DNA of 64,000 bases from Metabacillus mangrovi (GTDB lineage: Bacteria > Bacillota > Bacilli > Bacillales > Bacillaceae): contig NZ_WMIB01000004.1 of assembly GCF_009711125.1 (NCBI RefSeq), positions 62,001 to 126,000 on the forward strand, written 5' to 3'. Positions 27,509 to 35,816 of the stretch are shown here, piece by piece. Numbering within the stretch: position 1 is the stretch's first letter; each line of letters begins with the position of its first letter. A program made the position numbers and the translations under genes. Under the pieces are notes generated by a model. The model ran no database searches and was not told the origin of the DNA. It saw nothing but the letters and a program-made list of their open reading frames with translations.

Positions 27509-28117
27509 TTGAAATGGCTGCTGCTTCTACTATTGATTTATACCATTTTCTTCGCCCCGGGTAAAGGAGGATTAGAAGATCCGGTCCTCAATGCGTATCT
27601 TTCCGGAAAGATGGATAGTCAGGATCCGCTTGTAACGATGGTTTTCTCCTTTTTGGGGATTTTCCCTATCCTGTGGACGGGGCTTTATCTCCGGCAGGAT
27701 GATTCGGCAGTTCCGGCGTGGCCGTTTGCTTTACTGTCCTTCGGAGCGGGTGCGTTCTCTCTTATCCCCTATCTCTTCTTTAAAGGAAAGGGAAAAAGAA
27801 ACAGACCCTTTATAAAAAAAGCTGGCCGTTTGCTTTCTGCCAGATTCATTGCTTATCCGCTTATTGCACTGACAGCTGCATTGTACTTGTATGGACTGCT
27901 GTTTGGCAGTCTGGAAGCTTACGTTAGTGCATTTTATGAATCAAAGCTTGTCAGTGTTATGACGGCAGACTTTATCGTTCTCGTTATTTATTCTTTCTGG
28001 TGGATAAGGAGGGAATCCCCAGGCAGGGAATTCCTATGTCTTGTTCCTCTGGCAGGTGCTCTGGCAGCTGCAAGTACATCAAGAGCGCAAAAGCCGAAAG
28101 AAAATCCATCCAGTTAA
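27509..28117 (+). CDS. Uncharacterised membrane protein
   Basis: A 202-residue protein starting at TTG with AAAGGAGG 7 bases upstream. It has about five hydrophobic segments (near 1-16, 41-60, 69-90, 112-131 and 150-166) and a polar C-terminal tail. The N-terminal LEDPVLNAYLSGKMDSQDPLV region between the first two helices looks like a conserved extracytoplasmic loop. I do not recognise the family. It is divergent from csp and convergent with ykuV, and is alone in its transcript. Confidence 0.75.
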   Translation: MKWLLLLLLIYTIFFAPGKGGLEDPVLNAYLSGKMDSQDPLVTMVFSFLGIFPILWTGLYLRQDDSAVPAWPFALLSFGAGAFSLIPYLFFKGKGKRNRPFIKKAGRLLSARFIAYPLIALTAALYLYGLLFGSLEAYVSAFYESKLVSVMTADFIVLVIYSFWWIRRESPGREFLCLVPLAGALAAASTSRAQKPKENPSS

Positions 28118-28145
28118 ACCGTTCATACATGATTCCTGGGTACCA

Positions 28146-28178
28146 AAAAGAGACCGCTAAAAATCAGCGGTCTCTTTT
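28146..28178. terminator. Bidirectional terminator
   Basis: Arms AAAAGAGACCGCT (28146-28158) and AGCGGTCTCTTTT (28166-28178), between convergent genes. Confidence 0.88.
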
Positions 28179-28187
28179 CTGCTGTGC

Positions 28188-28643
28188 TTATTCTGCCGCT
28201 TCCGTTTCGGAAAGGACACGGTTTACACGCTTTTCAAGCATTTTCATTCCGCTTCCACCGGCCTGGAAGTGACGGAGATTCCCGTCCTTGTCAAACACGT
28301 AATAAGCTGGCACATATTGATTTTCAAAGGCATCCGTCAGCTTATGCTCACTGTCTACGAAAATAGGCTGGCTGATGCTGTGCTCTTCTGCCGTCTTTTT
28401 GATGGCTTCCATATCCAGATCGTCTTCTGAGCGCGGCATATGGACTGCCACTACGTTTAAACGGTCCTTATACTCGTCACGGAACTGGTTCACCTGAGGC
28501 ATTGCTTCTTTGCACAGGTGGCAGCTCACGGACCAGAAGTGAATCAATGTAGGTTTTTCGCCTGTAAGGTCTTCTTTTGTTACCTGGCCGTTCAGCCATT
28601 CAACTGCGCCGTTTAGCTCCGGCATTTGTTCACGAAGTTTCAT
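28188..28643 (-). CDS. ykuV: Thiol-disulfide oxidoreductase YkuV
   Basis: A 151-residue cytosolic thioredoxin-like protein. The active site SCHLCKEAMPQ holds a CxxC pair, and the cis-proline loop is QYVPAYYVFD. The whole length matches B. subtilis YkuV as I remember it (PELNGAVEWLNGQVT near the start, GGSGMKMLEKRVNRVL at the end). It probably keeps partner proteins reduced. The peroxiredoxin ykuU lies just upstream on the same strand, with a stem-loop between. Confidence 0.92.
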   Translation of the reverse strand: MKLREQMPELNGAVEWLNGQVTKEDLTGEKPTLIHFWSVSCHLCKEAMPQVNQFRDEYKDRLNVVAVHMPRSEDDLDMEAIKKTAEEHSISQPIFVDSEHKLTDAFENQYVPAYYVFDKDGNLRHFQAGGSGMKMLEKRVNRVLSETEAAE

Positions 28644-28693
28644 GTGTATCCTCCTTATGAATCATCAGCCTCAGCGGTTTTGCTGGTTAGTAA

Positions 28694-28725
28694 TAAAAAG
28701 GCCTAACCGGCAGTTAGACCTCTTG
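28694..28725 (-). terminator. Stem-loop terminator between ykuU and ykuV
   Basis: On the - strand GGTCTAAC pairs with GTTAGGCC (one G-U), followed by TTTTTATT. It may separate or attenuate ykuV from ykuU. Confidence 0.7.
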
Positions 28726-28736
28726 TTATTCAGAAA

Positions 28737-29279
28737 TTAAAGAGTAGATTGTCCCGGCTTCCAGTTTGCAGGGCAAAGTCCGCCTGTCTGCAATGCCTGA
28801 AGTACGCGAAGGGACTCATCAACATCACGGCCGATGTTATTATGGAACACCGTTTGATATTGAAGCTCGCCTTCCGGATTAATGATGAACAATCCACGAA
28901 GAGCAACTCCTTCTTCTTCGATCAATACGCCGTAGTCGCGTGATACCACGTGGTTTGTGTCTGCTGCCAGCGGGTAGCGAAGGTCTCCGAGGCCGTTGTC
29001 TTTGCGGTCTGTATTAATCCATGCAAGATGAGTATGAATCGTATCAGTTGATACGCCGATTACTTCTGCATCCAGATCCTCGAATTCATCATAGCGGTCG
29101 GACATCGCTGTGATTTCTGTCGGACATACAAAAGTGAAGTCCATTGGATAGAAGAAAAGCACTGTCCATTTGTCGTTTTTCATATTTTCTTCAAGACTTA
29201 CTTTGCTGAATTCTTTATTTGCCATGACAGCTTCCATTTCAAAACGGGGAGCTTGTTTGCCTACCATGCGTTCTGCCAT
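28737..29279 (-). CDS. ykuU: 2-Cys peroxiredoxin YkuU
   Basis: It reduces hydrogen peroxide and alkyl hydroperoxides. The 180-residue protein begins MAERMVGKQAPRFEMEAV; the peroxidatic Cys is in DFTFVCPTE and the resolving Cys in GGLCPANWKPG. The start is the ATG at 29279, with GGAGGG upstream; the longer frame has no site. A good sigma-A promoter lies at 29362-29389. It is grouped with ykuV, which may recycle it. Confidence 0.95.
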   Translation of the reverse strand: MAERMVGKQAPRFEMEAVMANKEFSKVSLEENMKNDKWTVLFFYPMDFTFVCPTEITAMSDRYDEFEDLDAEVIGVSTDTIHTHLAWINTDRKDNGLGDLRYPLAADTNHVVSRDYGVLIEEEGVALRGLFIINPEGELQYQTVFHNNIGRDVDESLRVLQALQTGGLCPANWKPGQSTL

Positions 29280-29361
29280 TATGTATCCCTCCAAATTATA
29301 ATATAGCAATTGAGAAAGCAATCGAGCTATTCTCAGTGATGCTCATTTTTTCACAATGTTT

Positions 29362-29389
29362 ATTATATCAGATAGCTTTTTTTAGTCAA
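29362..29389 (-). promoter_or_regulatory. Sigma-A promoter of ykuU
   Basis: On the - strand, TTGACT (29384-29389), a 16-bp spacer and TATAAT (29362-29367). A half-match to a Fur box (TGATAATCAATTT) lies just upstream but is too poor to claim. Confidence 0.75.
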
Positions 29390-29530
29390 TATTAAATGAT
29401 AATCAATTTAATTTAACTAATTGCCCGCATCCTGATATTTGGTATACCCTTTTTTTAGGTCTTTTATTTCAAATAAAAAGTCTGCTGTGGTAAACTTGTC
29501 AATGAATTTCCGGTAACCTGTACACAATAA

Positions 29531-29555
29531 GTTTAACATGGCCCATGCGGGGTAT
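29531..29555 (+). promoter_or_regulatory. Sigma-B promoter of ykuT
   Basis: GTTTAA (29531-29536), a 13-bp spacer and GGGTAT (29550-29555) match the general-stress consensus exactly. The start site would be about 40 bases before the TTG start of ykuT. Confidence 0.75.
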
Positions 29556-29602
29556 CAAAATGATTAGCATATTAGCTTGTCATATGGAAAGGAAGATGCA
29601 TA

Positions 29603-30457
29603 TTGGATATTATTCAGAACATTAATTGGGCAGGTCTGCTGACAGGGGCCGGCATCATCGTTTTAAAGCTGCTTGTCATTTTAATTGCGTTTTTAATTGT
29701 ACGGGCCGTCGGCAGCAAAATCATTGAGCGTTCCTTTGACAAAGTACAGGCGAGAAAACAGGTCTCCCCTGGAAGAGCGCTGACGCTTCAAAGCCTTTCC
29801 CTGAATGTTTTCGGGTACATACTAATCTTTATATTTGTTGTGATGGTGTTTCAGGTATTTGAATATGATGCAACGGCACTGCTTGCCGGAGCCGGAGTAG
29901 TCGGACTCGCCATCGGCTTTGGCGCTCAGGGGCTTGTCAGTGATGTGGTGACAGGGTTTTTCCTTCTCCTTGAACGGCAGCTTGATGTAGGTGATTTTAT
30001 CACGACTGCCGGTTTCTCAGGCATAGTCGAACAGGTCGGCCTCCGTACAACGCAAATCCGGGGGTTTGATGGTACGCTGCACTACGTTCCCAACAGGGAG
30101 ATTACGAATTTAAGCAACCACACCAGAGGAAATATGAGAGCATTGGTCGATATCGGAATCTCCTATGATGATGATATTGACTTTGCCATCAAAGTGATGC
30201 AGGATGTATGCGATAAAATGGCAGCCGAAAAGCCAGTAATCGTAGAAGGTCCAAATGTGCTGGGTGTCCAGACCCTCGGCGCCTCGGATGTTGTCCTCCG
30301 GATCATCGCCAAAACGGAAAACGGGGAGCAATGGGGGGTCGAGCGGGACCTTCGGAAAGCGATTAAAGAAGCGTTTGACGCTCATGGAATCGAAATTCCT
30401 TTCCCGCATCAGGTCTATATGGAAAAGAAGGATCCGGCAGAGGGAAAAGATAAATGA
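29603..30457 (+). CDS. ykuT: Small-conductance mechanosensitive channel YkuT
   Basis: An MscS-type channel that opens on membrane stretch to release solutes after osmotic down-shock. It has 284 residues: membrane helices at about 13-35 and 65-85, then the pore helix with glycine and alanine packing ([23 protein letters not shown]), then the cytosolic cage with [11 protein letters not shown]-type beta sequence ([24 protein letters not shown]). It starts at TTG (29603) with GGAAAGGAAG upstream. The sigma-B promoter at 29531 places it in the general stress response. Confidence 0.92.
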   Translation: MDIIQNINWAGLLTGAGIIVLKLLVILIAFLIVRAVGSKIIERSFDKVQARKQVSPGRALTLQSLSLNVFGYILIFIFVVMVFQVFEYDATALLAGAGVVGLAIGFGAQGLVSDVVTGFFLLLERQLDVGDFITTAGFSGIVEQVGLRTTQIRGFDGTLHYVPNREITNLSNHTRGNMRALVDIGISYDDDIDFAIKVMQDVCDKMAAEKPVIVEGPNVLGVQTLGASDVVLRIIAKTENGEQWGVERDLRKAIKEAFDAHGIEIPFPHQVYMEKKDPAEGKDK

Positions 30458-30460
30458 TCA

Positions 30461-30497
30461 AAAAACAGGGACACGCATACTGCGTCTCCCTGTTTTT
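30461..30497. terminator. Bidirectional terminator
   Basis: Arms AAAAACAGGGACACGCA (30461-30477) and TGCGTCTCCCTGTTTTT (30481-30497), one mismatch, loop TAC. Confidence 0.9.
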
Positions 30498-30505
30498 TAT
30501 TTGTT

Positions 30506-30751
30506 TTACTGGTTGAACCGGTGCTGCACCTGCTGGCAGATTTCCTCAGCTGAAAGCCCGCTTGCTTCAATTACAGAGCCTTCCGTTACAGGGGTGCTGA
30601 TACCCATTACATTCGAGTCCTGGCCGGTCAGAATGCAGCAGTCACAATTTTTCGCATCCTCTTCACTGCGGATCTGCACCACTTCATACCCCATTGATTT
30701 TAAGGCTTCTTCTACATTTGTTAATGAATGTTCTACACCTATTCTTGGCAT
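30506..30751 (-). CDS. ykuS: UPF0180 protein YkuS
   Basis: An 81-residue cytosolic protein of unknown function, conserved in Bacillus next to ykuR/dapL. The sequence [37 protein letters not shown] and [15 protein letters not shown] matches the family. It is the last gene after dapH-dapL on this strand. Its ribosome binding site AGGAGGTG is the 3' arm of a perfect hairpin (30754-30795), so translation may be restrained. Confidence 0.9.
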   Translation of the reverse strand: MPRIGVEHSLTNVEEALKSMGYEVVQIRSEEDAKNCDCCILTGQDSNVMGISTPVTEGSVIEASGLSAEEICQQVQHRFNQ

Positions 30752-30753
30752 AA

Positions 30754-30795
30754 AAACACCTCCTGTCTGATAAGGTGCCCAGGCAGGAGGTGTTT
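30754..30795 (-). promoter_or_regulatory. Hairpin covering the ykuS ribosome binding site
   Basis: On the - strand the perfect 12-bp arms are AAACACCTCCTG (30784-30795) and CAGGAGGTGTTT (30754-30765), with an 18-base loop and TTTTTAT after it. The 3' arm contains the ykuS AGGAGGTG. It sits 10 bases after the dapL stop and could act as a terminator or attenuator for read-through from dapL, or as a translational block. Confidence 0.7.
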
Positions 30796-30805
30796 ATTCC
30801 CAGTA

Positions 30806-31930
30806 TTAGGATTTAAACGCAAAATATTGAATCATCGTCCGCAAAGCGGTCTCCAGTGCTGATTCATCTGGCTGAAGCTTGCTGTGATGCAATCCGTATG
30901 GCGATCCCGTACCGAGCCAGAACATAAAGCCGGGAATTTCTTCGAGGAAGTAGCCGAAATCTTCTCCAGTCATTGCCTCTCTGCTTCTTTCAACCACTGC
31001 GAAAGGCAGGCTTTCGGCAAAAGCCATAAATTCATCAGTTAAGGCTTTTTCATTGAATACTTGATGGTACATGGATCCGTAGTCGATTGCTGCACTGCAA
31101 TCGAATGCCGTTTCAAGTCCTTTAACGAGAGCCTCAATCCGGGCCTTTACCTTTTCCATCGCTTCAGGAGACAGCGTCCGGATGGTACCTTCGAGCCTCG
31201 CCTTTTCAGCAATAATATTCTGCACGTTTCCTCCGGTGATTTTCCCTATTGTGATAACAGCACTGTCCAGAGGATCTACATTCCGTGAAATGATGGTCTG
31301 AAGCTGCCCGACAAGCTGGCTTGCTGCTACAACCATATCATTTGCAGTATGCGGATACGCGGCATGACCGCCTTTGCCTGTTACATCAATAAACAGCTCG
31401 GACGTGTTGGCGAACAGAAGCCCGGGCTTTGTTCCAATCGTGCCGGAAGGAAGCTCCGGAGCAATATGCAGCGCTGTAATAAGGTCCGGCTTCCACTCCT
31501 GAAACTCTTTGCTTTCAAGCATGGGCCTGGCACCGCCCGGGCCTTCCTCGGCCGGCTGAAAGATGATGAGCAGATCATCTTTCATCGGCTCCCGGATAAA
31601 ATGTTCGGCGATGCCGAGGGCGATGGTCATGTGGAAGTCATGACCGCATGCATGCATCATCCCTTCATGAACAGACTGAAAAGGATAACCTGTTTCTTCT
31701 GTGATCGGCAAACCGTCCATATCGGCGCGGTACGCTAGCGTTTTGGACGGGGCTGTTCCTTTTATTTTAACTAGGACACCCGTACGCCATGATTTCAGCT
31801 CAAACCTGCCGGCAGGCAGCTGTGCAAAAAAACGGAGGATGTACTGCTGGGTCTTAAACTCTTTAAAGCCTGCTTCAGGGATTTGATGAAGTTCCCTGCG
31901 GATCATGGTTAACGAATCGAATGAGAGCAT
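30806..31930 (-). CDS. dapL: N-acetyldiaminopimelate deacetylase
   Basis: It removes the acetyl group from N-acetyl-LL-diaminopimelate, the last special step of the acetylase branch of lysine biosynthesis. It is an M20 metallopeptidase of 374 residues (the B. subtilis name is YkuR). Metal ligands are seen in [20 protein letters not shown] and at the C-terminus in [10 protein letters not shown]; the [14 protein letters not shown] motif is typical. The start is the ATG at 31930, with AGGAGGGGGG upstream, not the in-frame codon inside dapH. It is second in the operon after dapH, separated by a 15-bp stem. Confidence 0.92.
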   Translation of the reverse strand: MLSFDSLTMIRRELHQIPEAGFKEFKTQQYILRFFAQLPAGRFELKSWRTGVLVKIKGTAPSKTLAYRADMDGLPITEETGYPFQSVHEGMMHACGHDFHMTIALGIAEHFIREPMKDDLLIIFQPAEEGPGGARPMLESKEFQEWKPDLITALHIAPELPSGTIGTKPGLLFANTSELFIDVTGKGGHAAYPHTANDMVVAASQLVGQLQTIISRNVDPLDSAVITIGKITGGNVQNIIAEKARLEGTIRTLSPEAMEKVKARIEALVKGLETAFDCSAAIDYGSMYHQVFNEKALTDEFMAFAESLPFAVVERSREAMTGEDFGYFLEEIPGFMFWLGTGSPYGLHHSKLQPDESALETALRTMIQYFAFKS

Positions 31931-31951
31931 TTTTTCCCCCCTCCTGATACA

Positions 31952-31984
31952 GCAATGCGCGGATGGCAGCCATCCGCGCATTGC
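31952..31984 (-). repeat. Perfect stem-loop between dapH and dapL
   Basis: GCAATGCGCGGATGG (31952-31966) and its exact complement (31970-31984) form a 15-bp GC-rich stem with a 3-base loop. There is no T run after it on either strand, so it is unlikely to be a simple terminator. It could be an RNA processing or stability element. Confidence 0.8.
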
Positions 31985-31994
31985 CGCTCCGCAC

Positions 31995-32705
31995 TTACAG
32001 CTGGCGGAGCTCTTGCTTGATCTCAATTTTTGATTTTGTTTTCTCATCGATATCTTTGATTTTCTTTGCCGGAGTTCCTGCTACAACCGTATAAGGAGCT
32101 ACGTCTTCTACAACAATGGCTCCAGCTGCAACAACAGCGCCTTTTCCGACTGTAACACCCTCAAGAATTACAGCATTGGCACCGACAAGAACGTCGTCCT
32201 CGATCACAACCGGCTTGGCACTTGGAGGTTCAATAACTCCTGCGAGAACGGATCCTGCTCCAATATGGCAGTTTTTTCCGACAGTAGCTCTTCCGCCCAT
32301 TACCACATTCATATCGATCATGGTTCCTTCGCCGATCACAGCGCCGATATTGATGGAAGCTCCCATCATAATGACGGCATTATCTCCAATTTCAACTTGG
32401 TCACGGATGATTGCACCCGGTTCAATGCGTGCTTTAATGCCTTTCATGTCAAGAAGAGGGATCGCAGAATTACGGCGGTCATTCTCTACTACATAATCTT
32501 CAATCTTGCTTTGATTTGCTTCAATCGCCTCGCTGATCTCCGTCCACTCTCCAAAGACCGTGCCGCTGCCGCCGTTAATAAAGGTTTTTGCAGAAGAACC
32601 GAAATCGATTCCTTCAAGGTCCCCTTTAATATAAACTTTAACAGGTGTGGACTTTGTGCTATTTTGAATAAATGAAATAATCTCATTGGCATCCATCATT
32701 TTCAT
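31995..32705 (-). CDS. dapH: Tetrahydrodipicolinate N-acetyltransferase
   Basis: It acetylates tetrahydrodipicolinate with acetyl-CoA, opening the acetylase branch to diaminopimelate and lysine. It has 236 residues: an N-terminal alpha/beta domain, then a left-handed beta helix of hexapeptide repeats ([20 protein letters not shown] ... [15 protein letters not shown]). The match to B. subtilis DapH (YkuQ) is nearly complete, including the ends [19 protein letters not shown] and [15 protein letters not shown] precedes the ATG. It is first in the dapH-dapL(-ykuS) operon. The ykuN-ykuO-ykuP flavodoxin genes that I recall between ccpC and dapH are absent. Confidence 0.96.
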   Translation of the reverse strand: MKMMDANEIISFIQNSTKSTPVKVYIKGDLEGIDFGSSAKTFINGGSGTVFGEWTEISEAIEANQSKIEDYVVENDRRNSAIPLLDMKGIKARIEPGAIIRDQVEIGDNAVIMMGASINIGAVIGEGTMIDMNVVMGGRATVGKNCHIGAGSVLAGVIEPPSAKPVVIEDDVLVGANAVILEGVTVGKGAVVAAGAIVVEDVAPYTVVAGTPAKKIKDIDEKTKSKIEIKQELRQL

Positions 32706-32776
32706 ATGTATCGCCCTCCGTCATTAATGATATCAATTTTTACTCTATCAAATGGAACATAGGATTGACAAGCAGA

Positions 32777-33673
32777 TTATCCATAACGGTCTTCTGACTC
32801 CTCCTCATTCGACCACTCTTCCACTACCTCTAAAAAAGCCTGAACCTGCTTGAGCTGGAAGGCTGCTTCATAACCGAGCATCCACGTATCCCTCGCAATC
32901 GGGTTTCCCTCCGGGTCGGAGAGCGGAATTTTATAGATTGGTTTGCTTTCATCATCCAAGGCTACTGATGGCAAAATAGCGTACCCTATACCGTTGTATG
33001 CCATCTGTTTGCATGTCTCGATCTGGTCCACCACGATGGTTCGTTTAGGGGATGTCTGGAACTTCCGGTGCCACCAATCCTGTATTTCCTGATAATAGGT
33101 GGAGTCGCTTCTGAACTGGATGAAAGGCCGTTCAGTTGCCATCAGTTCCTCTGCACTCTTAATTTCTGTGTCAACGAGATACAGCTCATCCTTCAGCAGG
33201 TGCTTTTTGACTCCCTTCCATTCCAGACTTCCTCTTACAATTCCAATATGGACATTATCTTCATAAAGACTTTTTAAAATTTCGCTGCTCCATCCTGTGA
33301 TGAGCGAGATTTTAGCCTGCGGATAGCGCTGCACGTAGCGCTTCAAGACTTTTGGCAGCCAATGCTGTCCAATGATGGACGCAACAGCCAGACGGAGTGT
33401 CCCGCTCACCTCTCCCTCCAGCGCGGAAAGATTTTCCCTTACCTTTTCTTCCTTTACCACCATCTCTTTTGCGTAGTCGATGATTTTCTCACCGGCAGGT
33501 GTGAGAGTCAGTCCTTTTTGCGACCGGATAAAGATTTTAGCTCCCCATGTCTTTTCAATGGACTGCAGCCGCTGTGACAAGGCCGGCTGAGAGACGAAAA
33601 GCCGCTCGGATGCTTTTCTCATATTCATTTCTTCTGCCAGGACAAGCAGAATACGAAGTTCAGTTATTTGCAC
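32777..33673 (-). CDS. ccpC: LysR-type regulator CcpC
   Basis: A citrate-responsive repressor of TCA-cycle genes (citB, citZ) in B. subtilis. The DNA-binding domain is clear (LRILLVLAEEMNMRKASERL, VSQPALSQRLQSIEK), followed by the effector domain (AVASIIGQHWLPKVLKRYV, LITGWSSEILKSLYEDN). The start is the GTG at 33673, giving MQITELRIL, which lines up with the B. subtilis N-terminus; a TTG five codons upstream is also in frame. It has 298 residues. It is divergent from the TSUP exporter gene. Confidence 0.9.
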   Translation of the reverse strand: MQITELRILLVLAEEMNMRKASERLFVSQPALSQRLQSIEKTWGAKIFIRSQKGLTLTPAGEKIIDYAKEMVVKEEKVRENLSALEGEVSGTLRLAVASIIGQHWLPKVLKRYVQRYPQAKISLITGWSSEILKSLYEDNVHIGIVRGSLEWKGVKKHLLKDELYLVDTEIKSAEELMATERPFIQFRSDSTYYQEIQDWWHRKFQTSPKRTIVVDQIETCKQMAYNGIGYAILPSVALDDESKPIYKIPLSDPEGNPIARDTWMLGYEAAFQLKQVQAFLEVVEEWSNEEESEDRYG

Positions 33674-33775
33674 ATCATCACGCCTCAATAAGTTTTCCTT
33701 ATATTATATGTTAAATTATTCAATATTTCATTATGTCTGGTTTAAGAATAAAATAAAAGAGAAAGGAGGATGGCA

Positions 33776-34507
33776 ATGGAATGGCCACTCATCTTGATCG
33801 GTGCTGTTACTTCCTTTTTCGGAACGCTTGCCGGGGGCGGCGGACTGATTGGCATGCCTGCGATGATCTTATACGGGCTTCCCATTCATACGATTATCGC
33901 TGCCACCAAATTTTCGAACACCATCAGCTCTTTTTCAAGCTTCTTCTTTTTGCTCCGCAGCAAGGAGGTTAAGCTCTCAGAAATGCTGAAAGTGGTTCCG
34001 TTCGCGCTTGCCGGAGGACTGACCGGAGCGTCCCTGGCAGGAATGATCCCTGAAAAATGGATGACGGCTGCGGCCCTGATTTTTCTTGGATTTGCATTTA
34101 TGTTAAGTTTACTGAAGAACCCTGAACAGAAACAAACAGAAGAGCGGCACAGATTGTCCCCAAAATCCTTTCCGCTTATTTATGGAATCGGTGCATATGA
34201 CGGCATATTCGGTCCAGGCCAGGCAACGCTGAGCATGTACCTCTATTTCCAGCTCGGTCTGTCTTACCTCCAGGCAATCGCTTTTACCCGTTTTCAAACC
34301 TTTATCAGCTGTTTAGGGGCCTTTACGATGTATTTGATTGCAGGAATGGTGGATTTTGATGTTGCGATTCCGCTGGCCATCGGCTCGGCGATCGGAGCCC
34401 AGCTCTCGGTGCGGACAGCACGGTATATTTCCTTTTCAGCTGCTAAATGGATTGTAAGAGGAGCGACCCTGTTATTGATTGTACAGATTCTATTCCGGTT
34501 CTTATAA
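33776..34507 (+). CDS. TSUP (TauE/SafE) family membrane exporter
   Basis: A 243-residue membrane protein with about seven to eight helices in two related halves. TSUP landmarks are TSFFGTLAGGGGLIGMPAMI in the first half and GAYDGIFGPGQATLSMYLYF in the second. Members move sulfite, sulfonates or other organosulfur anions. The start is the ATG at 33776, with AAAGGAGG 6 bases upstream; the ATG at 33770 touches that site. It is followed 18 bases later by the VOC protein gene, probably as an operon. Both are insertions relative to the B. subtilis order I recall. Confidence 0.88.
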   Translation: MEWPLILIGAVTSFFGTLAGGGGLIGMPAMILYGLPIHTIIAATKFSNTISSFSSFFFLLRSKEVKLSEMLKVVPFALAGGLTGASLAGMIPEKWMTAAALIFLGFAFMLSLLKNPEQKQTEERHRLSPKSFPLIYGIGAYDGIFGPGQATLSMYLYFQLGLSYLQAIAFTRFQTFISCLGAFTMYLIAGMVDFDVAIPLAIGSAIGAQLSVRTARYISFSAAKWIVRGATLLLIVQILFRFL

Positions 34508-34525
34508 CCGTATCAGGAGGAGACA

Positions 34526-34903
34526 ATGAACAAAATCCAATACAGCAAAATTGATCATGTGCAAATTTGTGTGCCGGCCCACTCAGAATCCGAAGCCCGT
34601 GAATTTTATCTGCACACCCTCGGTTTTAAAGAAATCAGCAAACCGGAAAGTTTAAGAGGAAGCGGAGGGTTTTGGTGTTCGGCAGGAGAAATTGAAGTTC
34701 ACATCGGACTCGAAGACATAAAAGAAACGGAAAGCAGACGCCATCCCGCTTTCGAAATCACCAACCTCGATGAAGCACGCAAGCTGCTTGTGGAGGCAGG
34801 AGTAAAGATTAAAGAGGAAAAGCCGATTCCGGGCAGGGAGAGGTACAGCTTCCCGGATCCTTTCGGAAATAAGATTGAATTTCTGGAGTATAAAAAAAGC
34901 TAA
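34526..34903 (+). CDS. VOC family protein (glyoxalase/dioxygenase superfamily)
   Basis: A 125-residue protein of the paired beta-alpha-beta-beta-beta fold. It begins YSKIDHVQICVP with a His metal ligand, continues SEAREFYLHTLGF, and ends SFPDPFGNKIEFLEY with a Glu ligand, so the metal site seems intact. Possible roles are lyase, dioxygenase or resistance protein. The ribosome binding site AGGAGG is 6 bases before the ATG. It is co-transcribed with the TSUP exporter, so a role with an exported or small organic compound is possible but unproven. Confidence 0.85.
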   Translation: MNKIQYSKIDHVQICVPAHSESEAREFYLHTLGFKEISKPESLRGSGGFWCSAGEIEVHIGLEDIKETESRRHPAFEITNLDEARKLLVEAGVKIKEEKPIPGRERYSFPDPFGNKIEFLEYKKS

Positions 34904-34908
34904 AGCAA

Positions 34909-34948
34909 CGGACCCTTGTCACCTCATGAGGAGGGCGGCAAGGGTCCG
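34909..34948. repeat. Inverted repeat between convergent genes
   Basis: CGGACCCTTG (34909-34918) and CAAGGGTCCG (34939-34948) enclose CCTCATGAGG, itself a palindrome. No T run follows, so terminator function is uncertain, though the position between two gene ends suits it. Confidence 0.55.
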
Positions 34949-34954
34949 GAACAA

Positions 34955-35401
34955 TCAGCCTCTATTCAGCTTTTTCACATGGCGGTCGAGCTGTTTTAAG
35001 ATTTCCCTTCTTGTGAAAATCCCCTCAAAATACCCTTCTGAGCTCTCCACGCAAACGAAGGGATGATCCACAACAAGCTCCAGTCCTTTTGATGCAGGAT
35101 CATGATCCTTCAGCCTTGGGATCTCAGGGTTCATCACTTCTGACACTTTGATATCACCCAGTCTCTCAGCCTCGATCCGTTCCAGGCCCATAATGGCGTC
35201 TATAATCATGTTCGTTCCGATAAGGCCATGCAGCCTGTAAGCGGAATCCAGAACCGGAATGGCCGTATAGCCGGTACGGGTCAAAACGAGCAAAGCATGT
35301 TCCAGGCTGTTTCCAAGCTGCACATGGGCCACTTTATCTCCCGGAATCATTAAATCCATTACACACGCATCCATCAATTCACCAGCACGAAGAGTAATCA
35401 T
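34955..35401 (-). CDS. ykuL: CBS-domain protein YkuL (CbpB/DarB)
   Basis: A 148-residue protein made of two CBS modules. Known relatives (CbpB in Listeria, DarB in B. subtilis) bind cyclic di-AMP and, when free, stimulate the (p)ppGpp synthetase RelA or pyruvate carboxylase. Motifs seen are VAHVQLGNSLEHALLVLTRT, GYTAIPVLDSAYRLHGLIG and VMNPEIPRLK. The start is the ATG at 35401, with GAGGGAAG upstream; the earlier in-frame ATG has none. Its neighbour abbA on the same strand keeps the Bacillus order. It links potassium/c-di-AMP status to stringent control. Confidence 0.9.
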   Translation of the reverse strand: MITLRAGELMDACVMDLMIPGDKVAHVQLGNSLEHALLVLTRTGYTAIPVLDSAYRLHGLIGTNMIIDAIMGLERIEAERLGDIKVSEVMNPEIPRLKDHDPASKGLELVVDHPFVCVESSEGYFEGIFTRREILKQLDRHVKKLNRG

Positions 35402-35495
35402 TGCTGTACTTCCCTCTCTCTTGTTCATACTTTCAGCCTATTTCTTCTACCCGGCTGCCTGTTCTGCTAAACTGGAAAAATGGCTTGGGACGCCA

Positions 35496-35528
35496 AAAAA
35501 ACGGTCTCCTGGATGGAGTACCGTTTTC
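35496..35528 (-). terminator. Terminator after abbA
   Basis: On the - strand AACGGT-A-CTCC pairs with GGAG-A-CCGTT and runs into T7 (plus-strand A at 35496-35502). Confidence 0.85.
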
Positions 35529-35540
35529 TATGTAATCCCT

Positions 35541-35729
35541 TCATTCAAATCGAATGCGGTCGTATAGAATGGCGAGCTGCTTGTAAGTCTCCATATCCAC
35601 CGCTTTTTCACCGCTTTCGATATCATTCAGTTCACTGCTCAAAAGTTCAATGGCGTATTCCTGGTTTATCAGCAAATTCACCAACAGCTCCTGTTCTTCC
35701 GCTGATAGCCTTTTATTAACTAAACTCAC
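35541..35729 (-). CDS. abbA: AbrB antirepressor AbbA
   Basis: A 62-residue protein that mimics DNA and removes the transition-state repressor AbrB from promoters early in sporulation. The match to B. subtilis AbbA is high in my memory: LSAEEQELLVNLLINQEYAI, ELLSSELNDIESGEK and YKQLAILYDRIRFE. The many acidic residues fit DNA mimicry. It starts at GTG (35729) after a G-rich AGGGGGGG. It lies between ykuK and ykuL, the expected place. Confidence 0.9.
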   Translation of the reverse strand: MSLVNKRLSAEEQELLVNLLINQEYAIELLSSELNDIESGEKAVDMETYKQLAILYDRIRFE

Positions 35730-35816
35730 ACTTTTGCCCCCCCTGCTGCCTCATTTCCTTACAAGCATAATAAAAGGGATTTTCTGCGTCAAACGCAATT
35801 TTCGACACAGGTTTCC

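Noticed and set aside
29281-29310. PerR or Fur box before ykuU
   Set aside because: Only half-sites match (TTATAAT, TGATAAT); the second arms are too poor to support the call.
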